Positions 1 through 6,642 of a DNA stretch of 8,176 nt are shown one piece after another. This DNA is from Candidatus Zixiibacteriota bacterium (lineage in GTDB: Bacteria; Zixibacteria; MSB-5A5; SM1-73), in the NCBI GenBank assembly GCA_023129805.1, contig JAGMBK010000085.1, positions 1 to 8,176 on the forward strand, given 5' to 3'. The translations under genes were made by a program, and so were the position numbers. Each line of letters opens with the position of its first letter. Position 1 is the first letter of the stretch. Under the pieces are notes generated by a model. That model saw only the letters and a list, made by a program, of their open reading frames with translations, was not told the origin of the DNA and ran no database searches.

Positions 1-3000
1 GTGGGAATCCATGCCTACTCGGTAATACAACCGGAGATGGTGGAAGCCATCCTCTCTGAAAAGGCTGAGGAAAGGCGGTTTATGTTTGAGGAAGCCGCGG
101 GTATCACCAAATATAAATTAAGAAAAAGGGAGGCGGAAAGAAAACTGGAGTATACGGAAAATGATCTCCTGAGATTGGGCGACATACTCTCGGAGGTGGA
201 AAAGCAAACCAACTCTCTCAGAAGGCAAAAGGGTAAAGCAGAAAGATATAAAAAACTGACAGAGCAGATAAGTGACCTAGAGATCAAACTAAGCCAGAAT
301 GAATTTCAAATCCTAAAGAGTCAGGAAAAGGAGCTGGAGGAGAAGTTGAAAATTTCAGTAGATCAGTCCCACAAGACCAGCTCTGATCTGGATAAAGAGG
401 AGGCGGAGGTAGAAAGCCTTAAGCTGAAGCTTCTGGAGCAGGAAAAAGAGTCGGCCTCGCTCCAGAGGAGGGTCAGCGAACTTTCTGAGAGGAGCTTTCG
501 GATTGAGCGGGAAATCTCGGTAAACCGAGAACGGAAAGCCAATCTGGAAAAGTTAATTGACAAAAATAATCAGGAGTTGGAAAATTTGAAGGTTCGATCC
601 TCCTCCGTGATAAGTCAAAAAGAAGAAAAGGCAGAAAAACTAAGCCAGCTTATTGTGGAGATTAGCTCTAAAAAGAAAGCTTGTGAAACCGAAGAAGGGG
701 TGCTTCTTACCAATGATGATAAACTTCAGCAAATGAAAGAAAAGCTGGAAAAGCTTACTTCAGACTGGCAGGAGTTGAATGATAATTTAAACAGGCTGAG
801 AAGTGAAAAGGAAAATACAAAAACCCAAATGGATGAGTTAAAGCAACGGGAGAGCATCTTCACCCAAGAAATGCAGTCAATTCAAGGGAAAACCGACGAC
901 CTTTCCGAAAAATTAAAGAACCTAACTTCTGTGGATGAAGAAAGAAAAAAGTTGCTGGTAAGCAAAATTGAAAAGGCGAAGTTTTTGAAGGAGAGATTCG
1001 AGCATAATCAATCTGACTTAGCTCAGCTTGGCTCGGAGGAAGGGAGGATAAGATCGCTTCTTCAGGGAGAGAAAGCTAAGTTGGAGATGTTAAGACAGAT
1101 CTCGGAACATTACGAAGGATATGGTGAAGGGGAAAAATCGGTGCTTTCTGCCAAGGAAAAGCTTCCCGGGATCATCGATACGGTAGCAAATTTGGTCACC
1201 ACAAAACCCGAACATCTAAAAGCGATTGAGTCGGCATTGGGATCATCCCTTCAATTCATAGTTTGTCAGAATGAAAAGTCAGCTTTGGATGCTATCCAAT
1301 ATCTGAAGAGCGAGAAAAAAGGAAGGGCAACGCTCCTGCCTCTGGACAGGATCAATGACATAAAGATTGATTCGCCCAGAATCGATCTGAAGGATTATCC
1401 TGAGGCGATGGGATGGGCATCCGATCTGGTCGAATGTGAGCAAAACTTCAAAAAGATCGCGGACCTGCTTTTGGCAAACGTGATCCTGGTAGAGACTCTA
1501 AATGAGGCTCTAAGGCTTTCCTCCCGGATAGAGCCGGGCTTTCATCTTGTCACCCTGGAGGGAGAGATAATCAGAACGGAAGGTAGCCTCTCCGGAGGTT
1601 CACCCAAGAAGATATCTCTTCTGGGAAGGGAGCTTGAGATTCAGAGATTAGAAGAGCAGATATCACAACTGGCCCAAAGGCTCGATCAGGTAGAAATAGA
1701 GAAGAAGGAAAAAGAAATAGCAGGAGAAAAGCTTCAAAAGACGCTTTCTGGTATCTCAGTTGAAACCGAAGAGTTTAACCAACAGATTCAACAATCTGAG
1801 ATTGAGCTCAAGACCCTTGAGTTTGAAAAAGAAAGTCTGGGGAAGCGACAATCTGAGCTTAAAACATTTACTCAAGAGATTGCTGAGAAAATAGACAAAC
1901 TGAATCAGGGAGTTGAAACACAGAACCAGAGCATAGCAGAGCACCAAGATCAGAAAGAAAACCTCTCTTCTCTTATAGAAGAAGAAAAACAGAAGCTTGC
2001 GAAAACCGAGGCCAATCATACAGTGACTTTTAAAAAGGTTAACCAGCTCAAAATTGAGTTGGTCTCCTTGCAGGGAAAAGAAGAGCAGATAAAAAATGAG
2101 GAGATCAGACTTTCGGAGTTGATCTCAGAGATAAAAAACGCTCAGGCGGAAAAAGAAAAAGAGTCTGAGGATTCCACAGAAGAAATCGAAAGAATCACCC
2201 GGACAATTATTGAAAAGGAAAAGAAGCTGAAAGAGACTTTCCAGAAAATCGAAGAAGAGAAGGCAAACTCAAATTCATTCGTAGAAGACCAAACCCGATG
2301 GCAGGAAAGCTTGAATTCAAAAGAGAAAAATTTAAAGGTCTCACGTGGTGCTAAAGAAAAAGTCTTAGACCAGCTACATCAACTAAAGATGGAGAAGGTG
2401 GAACTCTCCTCCCAAACCAGAAATATCAAAGATAAGATCTGGGAAGAGTATCAAACAGATTTGGAGAAACTCGAGCCTTCAGCTTCTCTTAAGACGGAGG
2501 ATACCGAAAGCCTGAAGGAGAACTTGAATACATTAAAAGAGAGACTGAAATCGATTGGAGCGGTTAATCTCTTGGCTTTAGAAGAATATCAGTCTGCCAA
2601 AAAGAGGCTGGATTTTCTGCAGAATCAGGTGACGGATCTAACCGAGGCGAAGCAAACTTTAACCTCCACCATCGTCAAGATCAACCATACCGCCAGAATG
2701 CTTTTCACCCAGACCTTAGAGCAGATCAAACATAATTTCCAGAAGGTCTTCGAGGAATTGTTCGAGGGGGGAGAGACTGATTTGAGATTGGTGGAATCAG
2801 AAGACCCTCTGGAGTCTCCCATTCAAATATCTGCTCGTCCCTTTGGCAAAAGGCTTCTTAATATTTCTCAGCTCTCTGGTGGAGAGAAAGCCCTAACCGC
2901 CATCGCCCTGCTTTTTGCCATCTATCTGGTGAAGCCCAGTCCCTTCTGCATCTTAGATGAGGTGGATGCCCCTTTAGATGACGCAAACATCACCAGGTTT

Positions 3001-3168
3001 CTTAAACTGATCAAGCATTTCAGTTCAAACACTCAGTTCATTCTTATCACCCATAATAAGCTCACCATGGAGGCGGCGGATATCCTCTATGGAGTCACCA
3101 TGGAACAGCCGGGAGTATCCAAGATCGTGTCGGTGAAGTTTGAGAAGCATGAGGTGGTGACAAAATAG
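1..3168 (+). CDS. smc: Chromosome segregation protein SMC, 5'-truncated by the window edge
   Basis: SMC is the ATPase core of the bacterial condensin complex (with ScpA and ScpB), which organises and helps segregate the chromosome. The window opens inside the N-terminal head: the first residues (AYSVIQPEMVEAIL, then EERRFMFEEAAGITKYK) match the conserved segment about 140 residues into SMC. The Walker A part therefore lies upstream, and the GTG at base 1 is an internal Val codon, not a start. Visible residues ~30-385 are Glu/Lys-rich coiled coil. The hinge spans ~385-540, ending in a GGS motif (532-534). A returning coiled coil follows to ~900. The C-terminal head carries the ABC signature LSGGEK (958-963), Walker B with D986 and E987 (CILDEVDAP), the D-loop and a late ITHNK switch motif. 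The 1055 visible residues plus ~140 missing ones give a normal SMC length. ftsY follows after 159 bases, a common pairing. The family is certain; only the 5' end is absent. Confidence 0.96.
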   Translation: MGIHAYSVIQPEMVEAILSEKAEERRFMFEEAAGITKYKLRKREAERKLEYTENDLLRLGDILSEVEKQTNSLRRQKGKAERYKKLTEQISDLEIKLSQNEFQILKSQEKELEEKLKISVDQSHKTSSDLDKEEAEVESLKLKLLEQEKESASLQRRVSELSERSFRIEREISVNRERKANLEKLIDKNNQELENLKVRSSSVISQKEEKAEKLSQLIVEISSKKKACETEEGVLLTNDDKLQQMKEKLEKLTSDWQELNDNLNRLRSEKENTKTQMDELKQRESIFTQEMQSIQGKTDDLSEKLKNLTSVDEERKKLLVSKIEKAKFLKERFEHNQSDLAQLGSEEGRIRSLLQGEKAKLEMLRQISEHYEGYGEGEKSVLSAKEKLPGIIDTVANLVTTKPEHLKAIESALGSSLQFIVCQNEKSALDAIQYLKSEKKGRATLLPLDRINDIKIDSPRIDLKDYPEAMGWASDLVECEQNFKKIADLLLANVILVETLNEALRLSSRIEPGFHLVTLEGEIIRTEGSLSGGSPKKISLLGRELEIQRLEEQISQLAQRLDQVEIEKKEKEIAGEKLQKTLSGISVETEEFNQQIQQSEIELKTLEFEKESLGKRQSELKTFTQEIAEKIDKLNQGVETQNQSIAEHQDQKENLSSLIEEEKQKLAKTEANHTVTFKKVNQLKIELVSLQGKEEQIKNEEIRLSELISEIKNAQAEKEKESEDSTEEIERITRTIIEKEKKLKETFQKIEEEKANSNSFVEDQTRWQESLNSKEKNLKVSRGAKEKVLDQLHQLKMEKVELSSQTRNIKDKIWEEYQTDLEKLEPSASLKTEDTESLKENLNTLKERLKSIGAVNLLALEEYQSAKKRLDFLQNQVTDLTEAKQTLTSTIVKINHTARMLFTQTLEQIKHNFQKVFEELFEGGETDLRLVESEDPLESPIQISARPFGKRLLNISQLSGGEKALTAIALLFAIYLVKPSPFCILDEVDAPLDDANITRFLKLIKHFSSNTQFILITHNKLTMEAADILYGVTMEQPGVSKIVSVKFEKHEVVTK

Positions 3169-3220
3169 AGTTTTTATGTTAATTCAATCAGACTGGTATC
3201 TAAAACCTACATCCGTTGTT

Positions 3221-3245
3221 GTTGCGGGGTACCTTACCCCGCAAC
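3221..3245. repeat. Perfect 11-bp hairpin in the smc-ftsY spacer
   Basis: GTTGCGGGGTA (3221-3231) and TACCCCGCAAC (3235-3245) are exact inverted repeats around a 3-base CCT loop. The stem is GC-rich and begins 53 bases after the smc stop. No T-run follows (ATTTCTGG comes next), so it is a poor intrinsic terminator. It looks more like a REP-type palindromic repeat, although it could still slow or protect the smc transcript. Copy number in the genome cannot be judged here. Confidence 0.6.
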
Positions 3246-3251
3246 ATTTCT

Positions 3252-3291
3252 GGTTCAGGGTGAGGGTTCATCCTGAAGGGCACCCCGAACC
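3252..3291. repeat. Imperfect hairpin just upstream of ftsY
   Basis: GGTTCAGGGTG (3252-3262) pairs with CACCCCGAACC (3281-3291) over 10 of 11 positions, with one A/C mismatch that becomes G-U on the complementary strand. Inside the loop TTCA-TCC-TGAA (3267-3277) forms a small second stem. It lies 6 bases after the hairpin at 3221-3245, so together they look like a two-hairpin palindromic element. It has no T-tract. Confidence 0.5.
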
Positions 3292-3327
3292 AACCTTTAA
3301 AATAGACTTGAAAATGACGAGGCATCA

Positions 3328-4239
3328 GTGAAATTCTCATTGGAAAAGCTGAAATCTGGTCTCTCCAAAACCAAAGGAAATCTTCTGGGAAAAATCTCCC
3401 AGGTGGTGAGACTGCATAAAAAGATCGATCAGGAACTTTTGGATGATTTGGAGGAGATTTTAATTAAGGCGGACGTGGGACCATCCACTACCGCCAAGAT
3501 AGTGGAAGGTCTAAAAAAAGAAGCTACAAAGAATAAAATAGAGGATTCGGAAAAAGTTACCGACCTTCTCAAGGATCAGGTCGCCTACATCCTGACTGCC
3601 GGGGAAGTTTCCGGTAATAATCTCTCTTATCCCCACGTGATCATGATGATAGGGGTTAATGGCACCGGAAAGACCACATCTATCGCCAAGTTAGCCAAAG
3701 ATTTTAAAGATCAGGGAAAAAAAGTTTTAGTGGCGGCATGTGACACATTCAGGGCGGCTGCAGGAGAACAGCTCGGACTCTGGACAGAAAGGGTGGGAGT
3801 GGAGATAGTGGGGAGCATGCCCAATCAGGACCCTGCCTCGGTCGCCTTTGACGCCATAAAATCCGCCTGTGCCAGAGGATTTGACGTGGTGATAGCTGAT
3901 ACGGCTGGAAGGCTTCATACCAAAGTTAATTTGATGGAGGAGCTGAAAAAAATCAAAAGAGTGATGGGAAAGGCTCTTCCCGGAGCGCCCCATGAGGTCC
4001 TTCTGGTAATAGATGCCACCACCGGACAAAATGGCTTATCCCAGGTGAGGATGTTTAATGATGCGGTGGGAGTGAGCGGAATCTTTTTGACTAAACTGGA
4101 TGGAACTGCCAAGGGGGGAATAATGATCGCCATAGCAGACGAATTTAAGGTTCCGGTTAAATATGTGGGACTGGGTGAAAAACCGGATGATTTCTTAAGA
4201 TTCGATCCAGTCTGGTTTGCTGAGGCTTTGTTTAGCTAA
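3328..4239 (+). CDS. ftsY: Signal recognition particle receptor FtsY
   Basis: FtsY is the SRP receptor GTPase. It docks SRP-ribosome complexes (Ffh plus 4.5S/6S RNA) at the inner membrane to deliver nascent membrane proteins to SecYEG. At 303 residues this is a minimal NG-domain FtsY without the long acidic A domain of E. coli. The helical N domain covers ~1-95 and the G domain follows. Motifs seen: G1 GVNGTGKT (109-116), DTFRAAA (139-145), DTAGR (191-195), TKLDG (255-259) and the closing GLGEKPDD segment before FDPVWFAEALF. The only sensible start is GTG 3328: an in-frame TAA sits at 3298 and GAGG (3319-3322) lies 5 bases upstream. The length, the membrane-binding basic N-terminal helix and the FtsY-type C-terminus separate it from Ffh, which would carry an extra M domain, and from FlhF. 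It follows smc in the same orientation, and no promoter is evident in the short spacer. Confidence 0.96.
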   Translation: MKFSLEKLKSGLSKTKGNLLGKISQVVRLHKKIDQELLDDLEEILIKADVGPSTTAKIVEGLKKEATKNKIEDSEKVTDLLKDQVAYILTAGEVSGNNLSYPHVIMMIGVNGTGKTTSIAKLAKDFKDQGKKVLVAACDTFRAAAGEQLGLWTERVGVEIVGSMPNQDPASVAFDAIKSACARGFDVVIADTAGRLHTKVNLMEELKKIKRVMGKALPGAPHEVLLVIDATTGQNGLSQVRMFNDAVGVSGIFLTKLDGTAKGGIMIAIADEFKVPVKYVGLGEKPDDFLRFDPVWFAEALFS

Positions 4240-4341
4240 ACAGCGAAAACAACCGTTTGATTTATGGTAGACAAGCTGTGGTTTTCTTTTAATAAGAGAC
4301 CTACTATAAAGTGTCATGAGGATTTCATGAAAATGAGTTAT

Positions 4342-4535
4342 CGAAGCTCGGTTAACGTTGGCGAAGCTCGTATCGATGCTGGAGGCTTGAAGTTGGAAGC
4401 TGGAACATCTAACTGTATGAAGCGATCTTCGAGTGTCGAGTTTCGAGCCGACGAGCTTCGTTGCGAGCCTCGACAACAATGCGAAGCTCGTATGAGTGCA
4501 TACGCACATTCATACGAATGTCCGAGCATCGAGCC
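4342..4535. repeat. Intergenic cluster of CGAAGCTCG motifs and degenerate 7-base repeats
   Basis: This covers most of the 315-base gap between ftsY and yjbQ. CGAAGCTCG occurs at 4342-4350, 4362-4370 and 4482-4490, with an inverted copy at 4452-4460. The inverted copy and the last direct copy can form a 10-bp stem (4451-4460 with 4482-4491). Between them runs a 7-base rhythm: CTGGAGG, CTTGAAG, TTGGAAG, CTGGAAC (4379-4406), then in the same register TTCGAGT, GTCGAGT, TTCGAGC (4428-4448). CCGAGCA and TCGAGCC (4522-4535) repeat the theme. Two small stems with ATAC loops (4496-4507, 4507-4520) lie at the right end. An open frame of 92 codons crosses the area but matches no family I know and is built from the repeats, so I treat the gap as non-coding. 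Confidence 0.6.
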
Positions 4536-4554
4536 TTATTAAAGAGGTGGTTAT

Positions 4555-4953
4555 ATGATAAAAGAATTAAGGGTTAAAACCTCAAGCCGGGTGGAGTTGA
4601 TCGACATCACCCATCTGGTTGAGAAGGTAGTCTCAGAAGCTAAGATTAAATCTGGTTTATGCACCGTATATGTTCCACATACCACTGCCGCGGTGACCAT
4701 AAACGAGAACGCCGATCCTTCAGTCAGACATGATATCGTAAAAGAGCTTAACAAAGTCATCCCATTCGATGACAATTACTCTCACCTGGAAGGTAACGCC
4801 GCCGCTCACATAAAGAGTAGCATCATCGGCTCCTCAGAAACTCTTTTGGTAGATGGGGGAAGTTTAGTCTTGGGCACCTGGCAGGGAATCTATTTCTGTG
4901 AGTTCGATGGACCGCGCAATCGAAAGGTCATAGTGAAACTTATAGAAGGCTGA
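4555..4953 (+). CDS. yjbQ: YjbQ/UPF0047 family protein (secondary thiamine-phosphate synthase type)
   Basis: Small soluble protein of the YjbQ (UPF0047, TIGR00149) family. E. coli YjbQ has weak thiamine-phosphate synthase activity, but the true cellular role is unsettled, so the product name should be read loosely. The 132 residues are full length for the family. Hallmarks seen: PHTTAAVTINENADP (41-55), HLEGNAAAH (77-85) and GTWQGIYFCEFDGPRNR (107-123). The conserved H42, H77, E79, H85 and E116 are the likely metal- or substrate-binding positions. ATG 4555 is preceded by a strong ribosome site, GAGGTG (4544-4549), 5 bases upstream, the best in the window. The gene stands alone: a 315-base repeat-rich gap separates it from ftsY, and a terminator lies about 110 bases downstream. 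I see no promoter of its own, so it may be read from upstream or from a site I cannot recognise. Confidence 0.94.
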   Translation: MIKELRVKTSSRVELIDITHLVEKVVSEAKIKSGLCTVYVPHTTAAVTINENADPSVRHDIVKELNKVIPFDDNYSHLEGNAAAHIKSSIIGSSETLLVDGGSLVLGTWQGIYFCEFDGPRNRKVIVKLIEG

Positions 4954-5061
4954 ATAACAGATGAACTTTCTTGGGTTGGCGGTGGACAAATTTCAGGTGT
5001 TAAGAAATTATACAGATTGCCGATAAAAAAATCAGGGCAGGAAATTTGTAACCATCCTTCC

Positions 5062-5125
5062 GAGGATAGCTAGTTGAGTAACAAAGCCTCCTCGCTTTTC
5101 TGCTCAACTGACTATCCTCTTTTTT
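5062..5125 (+). terminator. Intrinsic terminator downstream of yjbQ
   Basis: A 17-base arm (5062-5078) is complementary to 5103-5119 at 15 positions, with a 2-base mismatch in the middle. The loop can fold further: AAAGC (5083-5087) pairs with GCTTT (5094-5098). The right arm is followed at once by six T (5120-5125). Long stem plus T-run on the + strand is the classic Rho-independent form. It begins 109 bases after the yjbQ stop and would separate yjbQ from the DHS-like gene. Confidence 0.75.
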
Positions 5126-5203
5126 AGTCTCTTCTCAACCTCAGGAATTAATATTTCAATCGTAATCGATTTAAACCTCTCCCCTATTTTCAACTTCATT
5201 AAT

Positions 5204-5221
5204 GGAAACCTAAAAGTTTCC
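5204..5221 (-). repeat. Small REP-like hairpin with TTTA loop (minus-strand sense)
   Basis: On the + strand GGAAACC-TAAA-AGTTTCC; on the minus strand GGAAACT-TTTA-GGTTTCC. The stem is 7 bp if the innermost U-G pair on the minus-strand RNA is counted. Stem length and the TTTA loop match the two hairpins of the element at 5314-5399, so it may be a third member of the same family. Confidence 0.45.
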
Positions 5222-5231
5222 GCTACATTAG

Positions 5232-5278
5232 GTCGGACTACGTCCAGACGGACACTCGCCTGGGCGAAGCTGCCCGAC
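5232..5278. other. Compact cluster of short complementary arms, possible structured repeat
   Basis: GTCGG (5232-5236) and CCGAC (5274-5278) could close a multi-branched fold. Inside, GTCC-AGAC-GGAC (5242-5253) forms one arm, competing with GGAC-TAC-GTCC (5235-5245). GGGC-GAAGCT-GCCC (5262-5275) overlaps the closing pair. It is more GC-rich than its surroundings. The alternatives are mutually exclusive and each stem is short, so this could be a degraded palindromic repeat rather than an RNA. The rest of the 588-base gap between yjbQ and the DHS-like gene holds the terminator, the hairpins and the promoter listed separately, and no convincing gene. Confidence 0.3.
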
Positions 5279-5313
5279 ATCAGTGGACTGAAAAAACCGC
5301 AAGGAGAAAAGAA

Positions 5314-5399
5314 TCTGGAGTGTTCACCTTTAGGTGAACCAGTTTAGAGTTCGTTGTCTTTCAAGAAGTTTAGGTCAAGCTAAAGCTTGACACTCCAGA
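5314..5399. repeat. Paired inverted REP-like element with covarying hairpins
   Basis: The ends are perfect 10-base inverted repeats, TCTGGAGTGT (5314-5323) and ACACTCCAGA (5390-5399). Each end runs into a perfect 7-bp hairpin: GTTCACC-TTTA-GGTGAAC (5322-5339) on the left and GTCAAGC-TAAA-GCTTGAC (5374-5391) on the right. Read from its own end inward, the right half gives GTCAAGC-TTTA-GCTTGAC. The halves therefore share the CTGGAGTGT head and TTTA loop, while their stems differ by paired changes. Architecture resembles a BIME (two REP units head to head) or a small inverted-repeat mobile unit. It lies 47 bases upstream of the promoter of the DHS-like gene. Confidence 0.65.
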
Positions 5400-5445
5400 A
5401 GGATCTTTCCCCGTTTGACTTTTTCAGAGCTCTCCCAGAAATATC

Positions 5446-5474
5446 TTGACTTAACATATCAGGTGGGCTATAAT
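5446..5474 (+). promoter_or_regulatory. Sigma-70-type promoter for the DHS-like gene
   Basis: TTGACT (-35, 5446-5451) and TATAAT (-10, 5469-5474) are separated by exactly 17 bases: one mismatch in the -35 box and a perfect -10. Transcription would begin near 5481, giving a leader of about 60 bases. It is the only plausible promoter between the terminator and the gene, and is nearly identical in design to the one at 6902-6930. Confidence 0.8.
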
Positions 5475-5541
5475 AGAAAAGATTTTTCGGGCAGAGTAAA
5501 AAATCAACACCCAATAAACTAAAAAATGATTCTCGATAGCA

Positions 5542-6642
5542 ATGAATGAGAACGAAAAAATAAGGAGGCTGGAGGATTTTGGGGACGGTTTGATTCATGG
5601 GCTCAAGCCTCTTCATGCCCTGGATCTCTCTCAGGTAACCAGCTTTGAAGAATTGCTGGTTCAGATGGCGGATACTGCTTTTGGGGCAAGAAGCTTAGGT
5701 GAAGCCTTCGAAGTTTATACCTCCATGTTGAAAGATCCCGATTGTTTCATCGTGGGCACCTTCTCCGGAGCCATGACCATGGCAAAGATGGGATTGGTCT
5801 TATGTGAGATGATCGATCGAGGCTTTTTGGATGTGGTGGTCTCCACCGGGGCTCTGGTTATGCATGGTCTGGTGGAAAATGTTGGAGCCGCTCACTTTAA
5901 ATATGAGGGAAACTGGAATGATACCCAGCTTTTCAAACATGGATACAACCGGGTTTACGACACCATCGAGGCTGAAAAACACCTGAATGACACCGGGCTG
6001 ATTCTGGATAAAATATGGGCGGATATAGATGACCGATCACCGTGTTCAAGTTTTCAACTCTTAAAGAAGGTGGGAGAATATCTCTCCAAAAACGTGGAGG
6101 GACGTGGAATCCTTAAAAGTGCACGGGAGAAAGGGATCCCGGTTTACATTCCCGCTTTCACCGACTCAGAGCTGGGCTTGGATTTCGCCATCTATAATCG
6201 GATAAGACAGAAGCAAGACAAACCTCCCCTTCGTTTTGATCCCTTCCTTGACTTAGAGGATTATACCCGAAGAATCAAGCAGGCAAAGCACACCGGAATT
6301 TTCACCATCGGAGGAGGAGTTCCCAGAAATTGGAGCCAGCAGGTGGCGCCTTATCTGGAGGCTATCTATCGTAGGTTTGGTGAGGGGAATGAATTGAACC
6401 GTTTCAAATACGGGGTTAGAATCTGTCCGGAGCCAGTGTATTGGGGCGGGCTTTCCGGATGCACTTACAGTGAAGGTGTATCCTGGGGGAAATTTATTCC
6501 CAAAAAAGAGGGGGGGCAGTGGGCAGAGGTGCTCTGTGATGCCACCATTGCCTGGCCCATATTGATAAAAGCCGTAATTGAGCGCTTCGATCGAGAAGGT
6601 TTTAAGCGCAAAAAATCTTCTCAAAGAAAAAATGTGGGATAG
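5542..6642 (+). CDS. Deoxyhypusine synthase-like protein, probable polyamine aminobutyl/aminopropyl transferase
   Basis: A 366-residue member of the deoxyhypusine synthase (DHS) fold family: NAD-dependent enzymes that cleave spermidine and move the aminobutyl group via an enzyme-lysine imine. The catalytic segment SEGVSWGKF (310-318) puts K317, W315 and E311 at the positions of human K329, W327 and E323. Other matches are the Rossmann-like GTFSGAM (72-78), STGA (101-104), PAFTDSELG (204-212) and GGGV (257-260). After GGGV the human enzyme has Lys-His-His, but here it reads PRNW, so N263 replaces the active-site His288. Bacteria have no eIF5A, so the acceptor is probably a small amine (for example homospermidine synthesis) rather than a protein; this is inference. 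ATG 5542 is the farthest upstream start (in-frame TGA at 5527) but has no clear ribosome site. AAGGAGG lies inside the gene (5562-5568), so a start at TTG 5590 is conceivable. The gene has its own promoter and no operon partner. Its stop codon lies inside a repeat hairpin. Confidence 0.88.
   Translation: MNENEKIRRLEDFGDGLIHGLKPLHALDLSQVTSFEELLVQMADTAFGARSLGEAFEVYTSMLKDPDCFIVGTFSGAMTMAKMGLVLCEMIDRGFLDVVVSTGALVMHGLVENVGAAHFKYEGNWNDTQLFKHGYNRVYDTIEAEKHLNDTGLILDKIWADIDDRSPCSSFQLLKKVGEYLSKNVEGRGILKSAREKGIPVYIPAFTDSELGLDFAIYNRIRQKQDKPPLRFDPFLDLEDYTRRIKQAKHTGIFTIGGGVPRNWSQQVAPYLEAIYRRFGEGNELNRFKYGVRICPEPVYWGGLSGCTYSEGVSWGKFIPKKEGGQWAEVLCDATIAWPILIKAVIERFDREGFKRKKSSQRKNVG

Noticed and set aside
1..3. 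GTG at the first base as the smc start codon
   Set aside because: The protein begins inside a conserved head segment and lacks Walker A, so the gene starts upstream of the window and this codon is an internal valine.
4245..4290. Possible ftsY terminator: GAAAAC (4245-4250) with GTTTTC (4281-4286) followed by TTTT
   Set aside because: Only 6 AT-rich base pairs across a 30-base loop; too weak to call.
4264..4542. 92-codon open frame on the + strand between ftsY and yjbQ
   Set aside because: It resembles no family I know, has no ribosome site and is composed largely of the CGAAGCTCG and 7-base repeats; other frames of the same stretch are open too, as expected for repeat DNA.
5104..5199. 31-codon minus-strand frame (ATG at 5199-5197, stop at 5106-5104) with a protein-like Lys/Ile/Glu-rich composition
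   Set aside because: Too short to identify, no good ribosome site, and its end lies in the terminator arm. It could be a gene remnant, but the sequence alone does not support a call.
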